Below are positions 31,480 to 39,546 of a DNA stretch of 42,788 nt, piece by piece. Each line of letters starts with the position of its first letter. Within the stretch, counting starts at the first letter, position 1. The stretch lies in contig JBKBJT010000029.1 in the NCBI GenBank assembly GCA_046294345.1, positions 1 through 42,788 on the forward strand, in the 5' to 3' direction. A program made the position numbers and the translations under genes. Source of the stretch: Ferrovibrio sp046294345. Lineage in GTDB: Bacteria > Pseudomonadota > Alphaproteobacteria > Ferrovibrionales > Ferrovibrionaceae. The notes below the pieces were generated by a model. It made no database searches and was not told where the DNA came from. It worked only from the letters and a program-made list of their open reading frames with translations.

Positions 31480-32307
31480 TCAGCGCGTTGGCGGCTCGCG
31501 GCGTGGCGGCGCCGGCACGTATTCCACGCTGGGCGTGGTGCGCACCGGTTGCGGATACAGCGCCATCAGTTCGGCGACTTCATCGGGCAGGTCGGTGTTC
31601 ACCGGCAGGCCCAGGCTGGCGGCCTCGTCCGCCGTGATCGGGTAATCGTGGGTCCATTGCCCCTTGCTGAGCTGGTCGGCCAGTTCGGCGGCCCTGGCCG
31701 TATCCATGTGGCGGGCCAGCAATTGTTCGGCGGCAACCCGCAGCTGGCGCGTGGCCTTCTCGCCGATATCGGCCAGGATCACGGTCTGGTCGTCCACTTC
31801 GGCCATCGGCTTGTCGCGCAGCACGCGCGCTACGGAGGCGGCCGGATATCCGCCCACCTGCGGATCGATCGGCCCCAGCATCGCATGCGGCGCCATTACG
31901 ATCGTGTCGGCCGCCAGTGCGATCAGCGTGCCGCCCGACATGGCGATATGCGGCACGAATGCCGTCACCGGACCCTTGTGGCGGCGCAGGGCGGCGGCGA
32001 TCTGCAGGGTGGCGATGGCCAGCCCGCCCGGCGTGTGCAGGATGATGTCGATCGGCATGTCCGGATCGGTGTCGCGGATCACGCGGATCACGTCCTCGGC
32101 ATCGTCGATGTCGATATACCGCACCAGGGGAAAACCCAGCAGGCGCATGGTTTCCTGCCGGTGTACCAGCGTGATCACCTGACTGCCGCGTTGCCGCTGC
32201 AGCTGCATGATCTTGCGGGCCCGCATCATGATCAGGATGCGCTGCCGCAGCATCGGCTGCAGCGCCATGACGATGAAGAATATCCAGATCAGGTCGCTGA
32301 TCGACAC
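31480..32307 (-). CDS. ClpP-class membrane serine protease (SDH proteinase family)
   Basis: 275 aa. A short N-terminal hydrophobic segment (5-20) anchors a ClpP/crotonase-fold domain of the serine-dehydrogenase-proteinase family (related to SppA). The oxyanion region is 'ILHTPGGLAIAT' (89-100), the nucleophile is Ser124 in 'HIAMSGGTLIA', and 'HAMLGPIDPQ' (141-150) is the family's second conserved block. Function unknown; a membrane-bound protein-quality role is plausible. The start is GTG at 32307 without a good ribosome binding site, 8 bp after the host-attachment stop, so coupling is likely; an ATG at codon 14 would cut the hydrophobic segment. Confidence 0.85.
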   Translation of the reverse strand: MSISDLIWIFFIVMALQPMLRQRILIMMRARKIMQLQRQRGSQVITLVHRQETMRLLGFPLVRYIDIDDAEDVIRVIRDTDPDMPIDIILHTPGGLAIATLQIAAALRRHKGPVTAFVPHIAMSGGTLIALAADTIVMAPHAMLGPIDPQVGGYPAASVARVLRDKPMAEVDDQTVILADIGEKATRQLRVAAEQLLARHMDTARAAELADQLSKGQWTHDYPITADEAASLGLPVNTDLPDEVAELMALYPQPVRTTPSVEYVPAPPRREPPTR

Positions 32308-32315
32308 CGCGGAAC

Positions 32316-32777
32316 TCAGCTCAGTTCCGCTTTGACATGGGCCAGGATGTCGGCCTTGTCGGCCTTCACCAGATCCTTGTGGATTTCGGCGGCCACCAGT
32401 TTTCGCACGGCAGCGCTGAATTCATCCCGCAGCACACCCAGCATGCGTGGCGGGGCGATCACCACCAGCTGGGCGAACAGCTTCTCCTCGCAGGCATGGT
32501 TCAGCCGTTCGGCCACGCTTTTGGCAAATTTATCCTCGGCCATCTGGTGCGGGTCATGGCGCGGTTCCATGGCCGAGCGCTGGTTGCCGGTGCTGGCGAA
32601 GGCGCGGCCGGGTTTATCGCTTTTCAGGTCGCGCGAGAATCCGTGGGTGTCGGTCGCGGTCATGTCCAGGCCCGATACGGCTTTCAGCGGCCCGGCCAGG
32701 CTGGCGATTTCGTAGATGCGGGCCTGGCTCGCGTCGGTCACCAGTATCCAGGTCGGGATCGGAAGCTGGAAGGCCAT
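32316..32777 (-). CDS. Host attachment protein family (BaeRF-like)
   Basis: 153 aa. It matches the family named for an Agrobacterium protein needed for plant attachment: 'TWILVTDASQARIYE' near the N terminus, then 'MEPRHDPHQMAEDKFAKSVAERL' and 'QLVVIAPPRMLGVLRD'. The fold resembles release-factor eRF1 middle domains; the molecular role is not established and many non-plant bacteria have it. Start: ATG at 32777. First gene of a run with the membrane protease and ChaB, a set suggesting stress or envelope upkeep rather than attachment. Confidence 0.88.
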   Translation of the reverse strand: MAFQLPIPTWILVTDASQARIYEIASLAGPLKAVSGLDMTATDTHGFSRDLKSDKPGRAFASTGNQRSAMEPRHDPHQMAEDKFAKSVAERLNHACEEKLFAQLVVIAPPRMLGVLRDEFSAAVRKLVAAEIHKDLVKADKADILAHVKAELS

Positions 32778-32893
32778 GGCGTTTCTCCTCGTTTGGAGCG
32801 GTCAAGCTGCCACAATTGCCGTTGCGGCGGGTTGATATGCGTCAAAACGTCCGGCAGTCGGCCTCGTTAGCATATTTGGAACGGAGGCCGATG

Positions 32894-33886
32894 ATGCGGG
32901 CGATGCTGCTGCGGGCCGTGGGCCGGCCCTTGGTGATGACCGACCTGCCGGAGCCGAAACCCGGTCCCGGTCAGGTGGTTGTTGCCGTGCATGCCTGTGG
33001 CGTCTGCCGCACCGATCTGCATGTCGTGGATGGCGAATTGCCCGATGCCAAATACCCGTTGGTGCCCGGGCATGAGATCGTCGGTCATGTCATCGCGCTC
33101 GGCGAAGGTGTGTCGGAATATGCGCTGGGCGACCGCGTCGGCATTCCCTGGCTGGGCTGGAGTTGCAACACCTGCCGCTTCTGCCTGGCGGGCGAAGAGA
33201 ACCTGTGCGATCAGGCGCGGTTCACCGGCTACCAGATCGATGGCGGCTATGCCAACCGCACCGTGGTCGATCAGCGTTACTGTTTCCGCATTCCCGACGG
33301 GATCAGCGATATCGAAGCCGCGCCGCTGCTCTGTGCCGGCCTGATCGGCTACCGCGCCTATCGCATGGCGGGCGCGGCCTCGACGCTGGGGCTGTATGGC
33401 TTTGGCGCGGCCGCGCATATCCTGATCCAGGTGGCGGTGGCGCAGGGCATGCGGGTTCATGCCTTCACCCGGCCGGGCGACGTTGCGGCTCAGGATTTTG
33501 CCCGGCAGCTTGGCGCCGCCTGGGCCGGCCCATCCGATGTCCCGCCGCCGGAACCGCTGGATGCCGCGATCATCTTCGCGCCGGTGGGCGATCTGGTGCC
33601 GGTGGCCTTGAAGGCTGTGCGCAAGGGCGGCCGGGTGATTTGCGCCGGCATCCATATGAGCGACATTCCGGCATTTCCCTATCGTCTGCTGTGGGGTGAA
33701 CGCATGGTGAAATCGGTCGCCAACCTCACCCGGCAGGACGCCATCGATTTCCTCAGCCTCGCGCCGCTGATTCCCGTGCGCACGCATCCGGTGCCGTATG
33801 CGTTACAGGATGCCAACCGGGCGCTGGACGATCTGCGCGCCGGCCGGTTGCAGGGCGCTGCCGTACTGGTCACGGAAAGCGCATAG
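32894..33886 (+). CDS. Zinc-dependent alcohol dehydrogenase family protein
   Basis: 330 aa. Medium-chain dehydrogenase/reductase. Catalytic zinc ligands Cys38 ('ACGVCRTDLH'), His60 ('VPGHEIVGHV') and Cys147 are present, as are the four structural-zinc cysteines Cys91, Cys94, Cys97 and Cys105. The NAD(P) motif is 'GLYGFGAAAH' (166-175), a pattern shared with AdhA-like enzymes. It likely oxidises a primary alcohol or reduces an aldehyde; the substrate is unknown. Of two ATGs in tandem, 32894 sits 6 nt from the GGAGG site and is preferred over 32891. It lies 91 bp upstream of an aldehyde dehydrogenase. Confidence 0.9.
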   Translation: MRAMLLRAVGRPLVMTDLPEPKPGPGQVVVAVHACGVCRTDLHVVDGELPDAKYPLVPGHEIVGHVIALGEGVSEYALGDRVGIPWLGWSCNTCRFCLAGEENLCDQARFTGYQIDGGYANRTVVDQRYCFRIPDGISDIEAAPLLCAGLIGYRAYRMAGAASTLGLYGFGAAAHILIQVAVAQGMRVHAFTRPGDVAAQDFARQLGAAWAGPSDVPPPEPLDAAIIFAPVGDLVPVALKAVRKGGRVICAGIHMSDIPAFPYRLLWGERMVKSVANLTRQDAIDFLSLAPLIPVRTHPVPYALQDANRALDDLRAGRLQGAAVLVTESA

Positions 33887-33977
33887 CGCCTGCCTTGCCA
33901 CAGCTGGCGGATTGGGGAATCCTCTGCCTTTCGCAACGGACGGGCCGCCTGTCCGGGATGCCTGAGGGAGGATTGCC

Positions 33978-35435
33978 GTGACCCATCTGAAACATGCCGA
34001 TCTGCTGCGGCGCCAGGCCTATATCGATGGCGCCTGGGTGAATGCCGATAGTGGCAAGAGCTTCAAGGTCACCAATCCCGCCGATGGCAGCGTGATCGCC
34101 GAAGTACCCGATATGGGCCGCGCCGAGGCGAAACGCGCTATCGATGCCGCCCATGCCGCCTGGCCGGCCTGGGCCGGCCTGACCGCCAAGCAGCGCGCCG
34201 CCCTGCTGCGCAAATGGTACGAGTTGATCCTGCAGAACCAGGACGATCTCGGCGCGTTGATGACGCTGGAGCAGGGCAAGCCGCTGGCCGAGGCCAAGGG
34301 CGAGGTGGTGTATGGCGCCAGCTTCGTCGAATGGTTCGCCGAGGAAGGCCGCCGCATTTATGGCGACGTGATTCCGGCCCATGCTCCCGACAAGCGCATC
34401 GTGGTGATCAAGCAGCCGATCGGCGTGGTGGCAGCGATCACGCCATGGAATTTCCCGGTCGCGATGATCACGCGCAAGGTGGCGCCGGCCCTGGCTGCCG
34501 GTTGCCCCGTGGTGGTGAAGCCTGCGGAAGATACGCCGCTCTGTGCGCTGGCGCTGGCCCGACTGGCCGAGGAAGCCGGCATCCCGAAGGGCGTGTTCAA
34601 TGTTGTCACCACCGTGGATGGCCCGGGCGTCGGTATCGAACTCACCACCAACCCGAAGGTGCGCAAGGTCTCGTTCACCGGCTCTACGGAAGTCGGCAAG
34701 ATCCTGATGCGCCAGAGCGCCGATACGCTGAAGAAGCTGTCGCTGGAACTGGGCGGCAATGCGCCCTTCATCGTGTTCGACGATGCGGATATCGATGCTG
34801 CCATTGCCGGCGCCATGGTCTCGAAATACCGCAATACCGGCCAGACCTGCGTCTGCGCCAACCGCCTGTTTGTGCAGGATGGCATCTACGACGTCTTCGC
34901 CGCCAAGCTGGCCGAGGCGGTGAAGAAGCTGAAGACCGGCCCGGGTTTCACTGAGGGCGTCAACCAGGGTCCGCTGATCAACCAGGATGCACTGGACAAG
35001 GTGGAGCGTCTGGTCGGCGATGCGAAGGCAAAGGGCGCCAAGGTTCTGGTCGGCGGCGCGAAGCATGATCTGGGCGGCACCTTCTACCAGCCCAGCGTGA
35101 TCACCGAGGCCACCACCGCCATGGCCTGTGCGCAGGAGGAAATCTTCGGCCCGGTGGCCGTGCTGTTCCGCTTCAAGGATGAGGCCGACGCAATCCGGCT
35201 GGCCAATGATACGCCGTATGGCCTGGCGGCCTATTTCTACAGCCGGGATGTCGGCCGCGCCTGGCGCGTGGCGGAGAAGCTGGAATACGGCATTGTCGGA
35301 ATCAACGAAGGCCTGATCTCCACCGCCGAGGCACCCTTCGGCGGCGTCAAGGAATCGGGCATGGGGCGGGAAGGGTCGAAATACGGCGTCGATAGCTTCG
35401 TCGAGATCAAGTATCTCTGCTTCGGCGGCGTCTGA
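33978..35435 (+). CDS. gabD: NAD(P)-dependent succinate-semialdehyde dehydrogenase-like aldehyde dehydrogenase
   Basis: 485 aa. Aldehyde dehydrogenase superfamily, GabD branch. Asn159 ('TPWNFP'), Glu257 ('LELGGNAPFI') and the catalytic Cys291 ('NTGQTCVCANR') are present. The Cys-Val-Cys around the nucleophile matches SSADH enzymes, where the second cysteine can form a regulatory disulfide. 2-oxoglutarate-semialdehyde dehydrogenases are close relatives, so it may also finish the uronate pathway 7 kb away, which lacks its own dehydrogenase. The start is GTG at 33978, supported by GGGAGGA. Confidence 0.9.
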   Translation: MTHLKHADLLRRQAYIDGAWVNADSGKSFKVTNPADGSVIAEVPDMGRAEAKRAIDAAHAAWPAWAGLTAKQRAALLRKWYELILQNQDDLGALMTLEQGKPLAEAKGEVVYGASFVEWFAEEGRRIYGDVIPAHAPDKRIVVIKQPIGVVAAITPWNFPVAMITRKVAPALAAGCPVVVKPAEDTPLCALALARLAEEAGIPKGVFNVVTTVDGPGVGIELTTNPKVRKVSFTGSTEVGKILMRQSADTLKKLSLELGGNAPFIVFDDADIDAAIAGAMVSKYRNTGQTCVCANRLFVQDGIYDVFAAKLAEAVKKLKTGPGFTEGVNQGPLINQDALDKVERLVGDAKAKGAKVLVGGAKHDLGGTFYQPSVITEATTAMACAQEEIFGPVAVLFRFKDEADAIRLANDTPYGLAAYFYSRDVGRAWRVAEKLEYGIVGINEGLISTAEAPFGGVKESGMGREGSKYGVDSFVEIKYLCFGGV

Positions 35436-35467
35436 CACCCACAGCATCGCGCCATGCCGTCAAGGCA

Positions 35468-35497
35468 TTGGTCGCCCGCATCGCCAGTCACTATAGT
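35468..35497 (+). promoter_or_regulatory. Predicted promoter of the flavoprotein/molybdoenzyme pair
   Basis: TTGGTC (35468-35473), an 18-bp spacer and TATAGT (35492-35497), five of six bases of the -10 consensus. It lies 60 bp upstream of the preferred start at 35558. Confidence 0.5.
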
Positions 35498-35557
35498 CAG
35501 GGCTGAGCCGACGGCGCAGAGAACGCCATGGCCGAACCCCGGACCAAGAGGATTGCG

Positions 35558-36691
35558 ATGAGCGAGCGTTGCGATGTGGTGATTATCGGTGGCGGGATCG
35601 CCGGCGCCGGCGCCGGCTATGCCCTGGCGCGCGACGGCAAGACGGTCGTGCTGCTGGAGCGCGAGAGCCAGCCGGGCTATCACACGACCGGCCGTTCGGC
35701 GGCCCTGTTTGCCGAGACCTATGGTAACGCGCCGATCCGCGCGCTCACGGTGGCCAGCCGCGATTTCCTGATGAATCCGCCGGCCGGTTTCAGCGAAGTG
35801 CCGATCCTCACGCCGCGCGGCGCGCTGCATGTCGGCAGCGAGAAGCAGGCGGCACATCTGGACGAAGCCTTCACCGACATGAACAGGCTGGTTCCCAGCG
35901 TGCGGCGGCTGAAGGCGGCCGACGTCATGAACCTCATGCCGGTGATGCGACCCGAAGCCGCCACGGGTGGCGGGCTGTATGAACCCGATGCCATGGATAT
36001 CGAGGTGCATGCCCTGCATCGCGGCCTGCTGCGCGGCATGACGGCGGCCGGCGGGCGCATGGTGACCGACGCCGAGGTGAAGGGCGTGGCGCGCATCGGC
36101 GGCGACTGGCAGGTCGAGACCACGCAGGGCAGCTTCAGCGCCCCGGTGGTGATCAATGCCGCCGGCGCCTGGGCCGATGTGATAGCCGGGATGGCTGGCG
36201 TGGCGCCGATCGGCCTGAAACCGAAACGCCGCACCGCCGTGACCTTCGACCCGCCCGCCGGCGCCGACATCCACCATTGGCCGATGGTGATTGATGCCAA
36301 CGAGGAATGGTATTTCAAGCCCGATGCCGGCCGCATCCTGCTGTCGCCCTGCGACGAGACCGACAGCGATCCCTGCGATGCCCAGCCCGACGAGATGGAC
36401 ATCGCCATCGCGGTCGACCGGCTGGAAACCGCCACCACGCTGCAGGTGCGAAGGCTGGCGGCGAAATGGGCCGGCCTGCGCAGTTTCGTCAGCGACCGCA
36501 CGGTGGTGGCTGGCTTCGATGCCGCCGCGCCGGGGTTCTTCTGGCTGGCCGCCCAGGGCGGTTACGGTATCCAGACCTCGGCGGCGATGAGCCGGGTGGC
36601 CGGGGCGCTGGCGTCGGGTCGGACTTTGCCGCAGGATATCCTCGATCTCGGCGTGACCGAGCAAGACCTGACTCCAGCCCGATTGCGATGA
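35558..36691 (+). CDS. FAD-dependent oxidoreductase, D-arginine dehydrogenase-like (DAO family)
   Basis: 377 aa. The N-terminal FAD Rossmann motif 'IIGGGIAGAGAGYALARDG' (9-27) is followed by 'ERESQPGYHTTGRSAA'. Near the C terminus are 'WAGLRSF' and 'AAQGGYGIQTSAAM'. This pattern closely follows the Pseudomonas D-arginine dehydrogenase DauA, so it probably oxidises a D-amino acid or related amine to a 2-oxo acid and ammonia, passing electrons to a quinone or other carrier. Two substrate-site positions recalled for DauA (His48 and Glu87) appear changed to Leu50 and Ala here, so arginine itself may not be the substrate. ATG 35558 has AGAGGA 7 nt upstream and is preferred over 35528. Overlaps the next gene by 4 bases. 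Confidence 0.85.
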   Translation: MSERCDVVIIGGGIAGAGAGYALARDGKTVVLLERESQPGYHTTGRSAALFAETYGNAPIRALTVASRDFLMNPPAGFSEVPILTPRGALHVGSEKQAAHLDEAFTDMNRLVPSVRRLKAADVMNLMPVMRPEAATGGGLYEPDAMDIEVHALHRGLLRGMTAAGGRMVTDAEVKGVARIGGDWQVETTQGSFSAPVVINAAGAWADVIAGMAGVAPIGLKPKRRTAVTFDPPAGADIHHWPMVIDANEEWYFKPDAGRILLSPCDETDSDPCDAQPDEMDIAIAVDRLETATTLQVRRLAAKWAGLRSFVSDRTVVAGFDAAAPGFFWLAAQGGYGIQTSAAMSRVAGALASGRTLPQDILDLGVTEQDLTPARLR

Positions 36692-38763
36692 ATGCCCCTT
36701 TCGCCCCGGTAAAACCTGACGTCGGCTACAGCGCCTGTCCGCATGACTGCCCATCCACCTGCGCGCTGGAAATCGATCTCATGCCCGATGGCCGCATCGG
36801 GCGCGTGCGCGGCGCCGAGGCGAACAGCTACACCGCCGGCGTGATCTGCGCCAAGGTGGCGCGGTATGCCGAGCGCGCCAACCACCCTGATCGCCTGCTG
36901 CAGCCGCTGCTGCGCACCGGCCCGAAGGGCTCGGGCCAGTTCGCGCCGATTTCCTGGGGCGAGGCGCTGGACCGCACGGCGGAAGCCTTTCTCGCGGCCG
37001 AAAGGAAATACGGCAGCGAAACCGTCTGGCCCTATTACTATGCCGGCACCATGGGCCTGGTGCAGCGCGACGGCATCAACCGCCTGCGCCACGTCAAACG
37101 CTATTCCGGCCAGCATTCCACCATCTGCGTGACGCTGGCCCGCGCCGGCCATATCGCCGCCACCGGACACTTAAGCGGCCCCGACCCGCGCGAGATGGCA
37201 AAAAGCGACTGCGTGGTGATCTGGGGCACCAATGCCGTGCACACCCAGGTGAACGTGATGACCCACGCGATCCGCGCCCGCAAGGAGCGCGGCGCCAAGA
37301 TCGTGGTGGTCGACGTCTACAACAACGCCACCGCCCAGCAGGCCGACATGGCGCTGATCCTGCGGCCGGGCACCGACGGCGCGCTGGCCTGCGCGGTGAT
37401 GCATGTGCTGTTCCGCGACGGCTATGCCGACCGCGACTACATGGCGCGCCATACCGATGTGCCGGCCGAACTGGAAGCGCATCTGCAGACCCGCACGCCG
37501 GAATGGGCCTCGGCCATCACCGGCCTGAGCGTTGCCGAGATCGAGGCTTTTGCGCGGCTGCTGGGTGAGCGGAAGAAGCATTACATCCGGCTGGGATACG
37601 GCTTCGCGCGCAGCCGCAACGGCGCGGTGAACATGCATGCCGCCACCTGCATCGCCAGCGTGACCGGCTCCTGGCAATACGAGGGCGGCGGCGCGTTCCA
37701 CAATAACGGCGCCATCTTCCACTGGAACAAGACGCTGATCGACGGGCTGGATGCCGTCGATCCGAATATCCGTATGCTGGACCAGTCGCAGATCGGCCCG
37801 GTGCTGACCGGCGATGCCAAGGCCTTGCGTAACGGCCCGCCGGTGACGGCCCTGCTGATCCAAAGCACCAACCCGATGGAGGTGGCGCCGGATTCCAACC
37901 TCGTGAAGCGCGGGTTCGAGCGCGACGACCTGTTCGTCTGCGTGCATGAGCAGTTCATGACGGCGACGGCGAAGATGGCCGATATCGTTCTGCCGGCCAC
38001 CATGTTCACCGAGCATGACGATATCTATCAGGCCGGTGGGCAGCAGCATATCCTGCTGGGGCCGAAGCTGGTGGAGGCACCGGGCGAGGCCCGCGAAAAC
38101 CATTACGTGATCTGCGAGCTGGCGAAGCGGCTGGGAGCCGAGCATCCGGGCTTTGGCATGAGCGCCATGGACATGGTGGAGGCCACCCTGAAGGCCTCGG
38201 GCTGGCCAGATGTGGCGACCCTGCGCAGCCAGCGCTGGCATGACTGCCAGCCGGATTTCGAGACAGCGCATTTCCTCAACGGCTTCGGCTGGCCGGACAA
38301 GAAATTCCGCTTCGCGCCGGACTGGGCGGCGATGGGGCCGGACCATGCCGGCATGCCGCGCCTGCCCGATCACTGGACCAGCATCGAGGAGGCGACGGAA
38401 GAACACCCCTTCCGCCTGGCCACATCGCCGGCGCGCAATTTCCTCAACACCAGTTTCACCGAAACGCCGACATCGACCAGCCGCGAGGCGCGCCCGACCG
38501 TGTTCATCCACCCTGAGGATGCCGCCGGCCTGCAGATTGCCGACGGGCAGCTGGTGCGGCTGGGCAACCGGCGCGGCCAGATCCGCATCCACGCGAAACT
38601 CTATGAGGGCGTGAAACGCGGCGTGGTGATCGTGGAGAGCATCTGGCCCCATGCCGCCTTCGTCGATGGCATGGGCATCAACGCCCTGACCGGCGCCGAT
38701 GCGGCCCAGCCCAATGGCGGCGGCGCCTTCCACGATAACGCTATCTGGATCCGCGCAGCCTGA
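36688..38763 (+). CDS. Molybdopterin-dependent oxidoreductase (BisC/FdhF-type, one [4Fe-4S])
   Basis: 691 aa. Complex iron-sulfur molybdoenzyme family. An N-terminal [4Fe-4S] cluster motif has Cys17, Cys21, Cys25 and Cys54 ('ACPHDCPSTCAL', 'VICAKVARYAE'). Cys147 in 'HSTICVTLARAG' sits where the molybdenum ligand is expected. The C-terminal molydopterin-dinucleotide-binding domain begins near 'FRLATSPARNFLNTSF'. There is no twin-arginine signal, so it is likely cytoplasmic. No electron-transfer or membrane subunit is adjacent. Substrate unknown. Its ATG overlaps the flavoprotein stop (ATGA), suggesting a shared pathway. Confidence 0.88.
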   Translation: MNAPFAPVKPDVGYSACPHDCPSTCALEIDLMPDGRIGRVRGAEANSYTAGVICAKVARYAERANHPDRLLQPLLRTGPKGSGQFAPISWGEALDRTAEAFLAAERKYGSETVWPYYYAGTMGLVQRDGINRLRHVKRYSGQHSTICVTLARAGHIAATGHLSGPDPREMAKSDCVVIWGTNAVHTQVNVMTHAIRARKERGAKIVVVDVYNNATAQQADMALILRPGTDGALACAVMHVLFRDGYADRDYMARHTDVPAELEAHLQTRTPEWASAITGLSVAEIEAFARLLGERKKHYIRLGYGFARSRNGAVNMHAATCIASVTGSWQYEGGGAFHNNGAIFHWNKTLIDGLDAVDPNIRMLDQSQIGPVLTGDAKALRNGPPVTALLIQSTNPMEVAPDSNLVKRGFERDDLFVCVHEQFMTATAKMADIVLPATMFTEHDDIYQAGGQQHILLGPKLVEAPGEARENHYVICELAKRLGAEHPGFGMSAMDMVEATLKASGWPDVATLRSQRWHDCQPDFETAHFLNGFGWPDKKFRFAPDWAAMGPDHAGMPRLPDHWTSIEEATEEHPFRLATSPARNFLNTSFTETPTSTSREARPTVFIHPEDAAGLQIADGQLVRLGNRRGQIRIHAKLYEGVKRGVVIVESIWPHAAFVDGMGINALTGADAAQPNGGGAFHDNAIWIRAA

Positions 38764-39152
38764 TGGGGCATCGCACAACTGGCGGGCGTGAAGGGCGGAA
38801 CCGGCGGCTAAAACGGCCTGTTTCGACTCAACGCATTGATTATCGGCGGTTTCAGTCGGCCGGAACCGAAACCGGCCGGCCCAAGCCTGGCCAACTATTG
38901 CCAATTATCGCCAATGATTGCCAATTCCGGCCAATTGTCGCCAAGTTTTGCCGATGCCGCCGGTTCGGGGGACAATCAAAACGTGTGTCGAATTGACAAC
39001 GTTCGTCGGATGCACGATGGGCAAGAGCGGCGGGGAAAAGATGGTGAGGCTCATCCGCCGATCAAGCCGGTATGCTGATTATCGGCAACGTAATCGCCAG
39101 CCCGCCACGCTCGCCGCATGTTTGCTCGGCAATCCCAACGCAGGAGCAGACC
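38764..39152. other. 389-bp intergenic region
   Basis: No convincing gene. It holds CGGTTTC (38847-38853) and GAAACCG (38868-38874), an imperfect hairpin without a T-run, then the phased repeat at 38881-38950. Short open frames across it lack ribosome binding sites and family matches. The last ~30 bp carry the CAGGAG ribosome binding site of the SnoaL-like gene. Confidence 0.7.
38881..38950. repeat. Seven tandem 10-bp CCAAnnnnnG repeats in helical phase
   Basis: Starting at 38881, 38891, 38901, 38911, 38921, 38931 and 38941 each 10-mer begins CCAA and ends G, with a degenerate eighth copy (CCGATG...) at 38951. The five bases between vary but are mostly A/T-rich in the middle copies. The period is exactly 10 bp, about one helical turn. 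Adjacent 30-mers (38890-38919 and 38920-38949) also resemble each other, suggesting expansion by slippage. Function unknown. Confidence 0.85.
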
Positions 39153-39536
39153 ATGAGCAACAGCACAGCCAGCAACATCGCCGCCATCGTCGACCGCTAT
39201 ATCGCCATCTGGAATGAAACCGATGCCGGGGTGCGGCGCGGGCTGATCGCCCGCACCCTGGCCGAGGATGTGCGGTATCACGATCCCCTGATGCAGGGAG
39301 AAGGGCATGACGGCGTGGACGGCATGATCGCCGCCGTGCAGCAGAAATTTCCCGGCTTTGTCTTTCGCCTGAGCCGCGCGCCGGAGACGGTGGAAGACCG
39401 TCTGCGTTTTTCCTGGGAGGCTGGGCCGGATGGGGCGACTGCCCTGGTGGGCGGCACCGATTTCGCCACGCTGGCCGGCGGCCGGCTGCAGATGGTGACC
39501 GGCTTCATCGATTTCGCGCCGGACGGCGCGGGCTGA
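39153..39536 (+). CDS. SnoaL-like / NTF2-fold small protein
   Basis: 127 aa, a single cystatin-like alpha+beta domain. N-terminal helix 'IVDRYIAIWNETDAGVRRGLIA' and 'DVRYHDPLMQGEGHDGVDGMIAAV' match nuclear-transport-factor-2/SnoaL-like proteins, which may be small-molecule isomerases/hydrolases or ligand-binding proteins. His43 and Asp44 are in the usual pocket position. Function is not predictable. AGGAG lies 7 nt before the ATG. It is convergent with the inositol-phosphatase-family gene (10-bp gap). Confidence 0.82.
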   Translation: MSNSTASNIAAIVDRYIAIWNETDAGVRRGLIARTLAEDVRYHDPLMQGEGHDGVDGMIAAVQQKFPGFVFRLSRAPETVEDRLRFSWEAGPDGATALVGGTDFATLAGGRLQMVTGFIDFAPDGAG

Positions 39537-39546
39537 GACAGATTTA

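Noticed and set aside
33870..35447. A 525-codon open frame antisense to the aldehyde dehydrogenase
   Set aside because: The plus-strand gene has all catalytic residues; the antisense product has no recognisable domain and no ribosome binding site.
37171..38904. A 577-codon open frame antisense to the molybdopterin oxidoreductase
   Set aside because: Shadow of a codon-biased GC-rich gene; no domain pattern.
38881..38950. CRISPR array
   Set aside because: The repeat unit is 10 bp with 5-bp variable parts, far below repeat/spacer sizes, and no cas genes are present.
38836..39078. A small gene spanning the phased repeat (10-residue repeats in one frame)
   Set aside because: The apparent protein repeat follows automatically from a 10-bp DNA repeat read in a 30-bp cycle; no ribosome binding site or family match.
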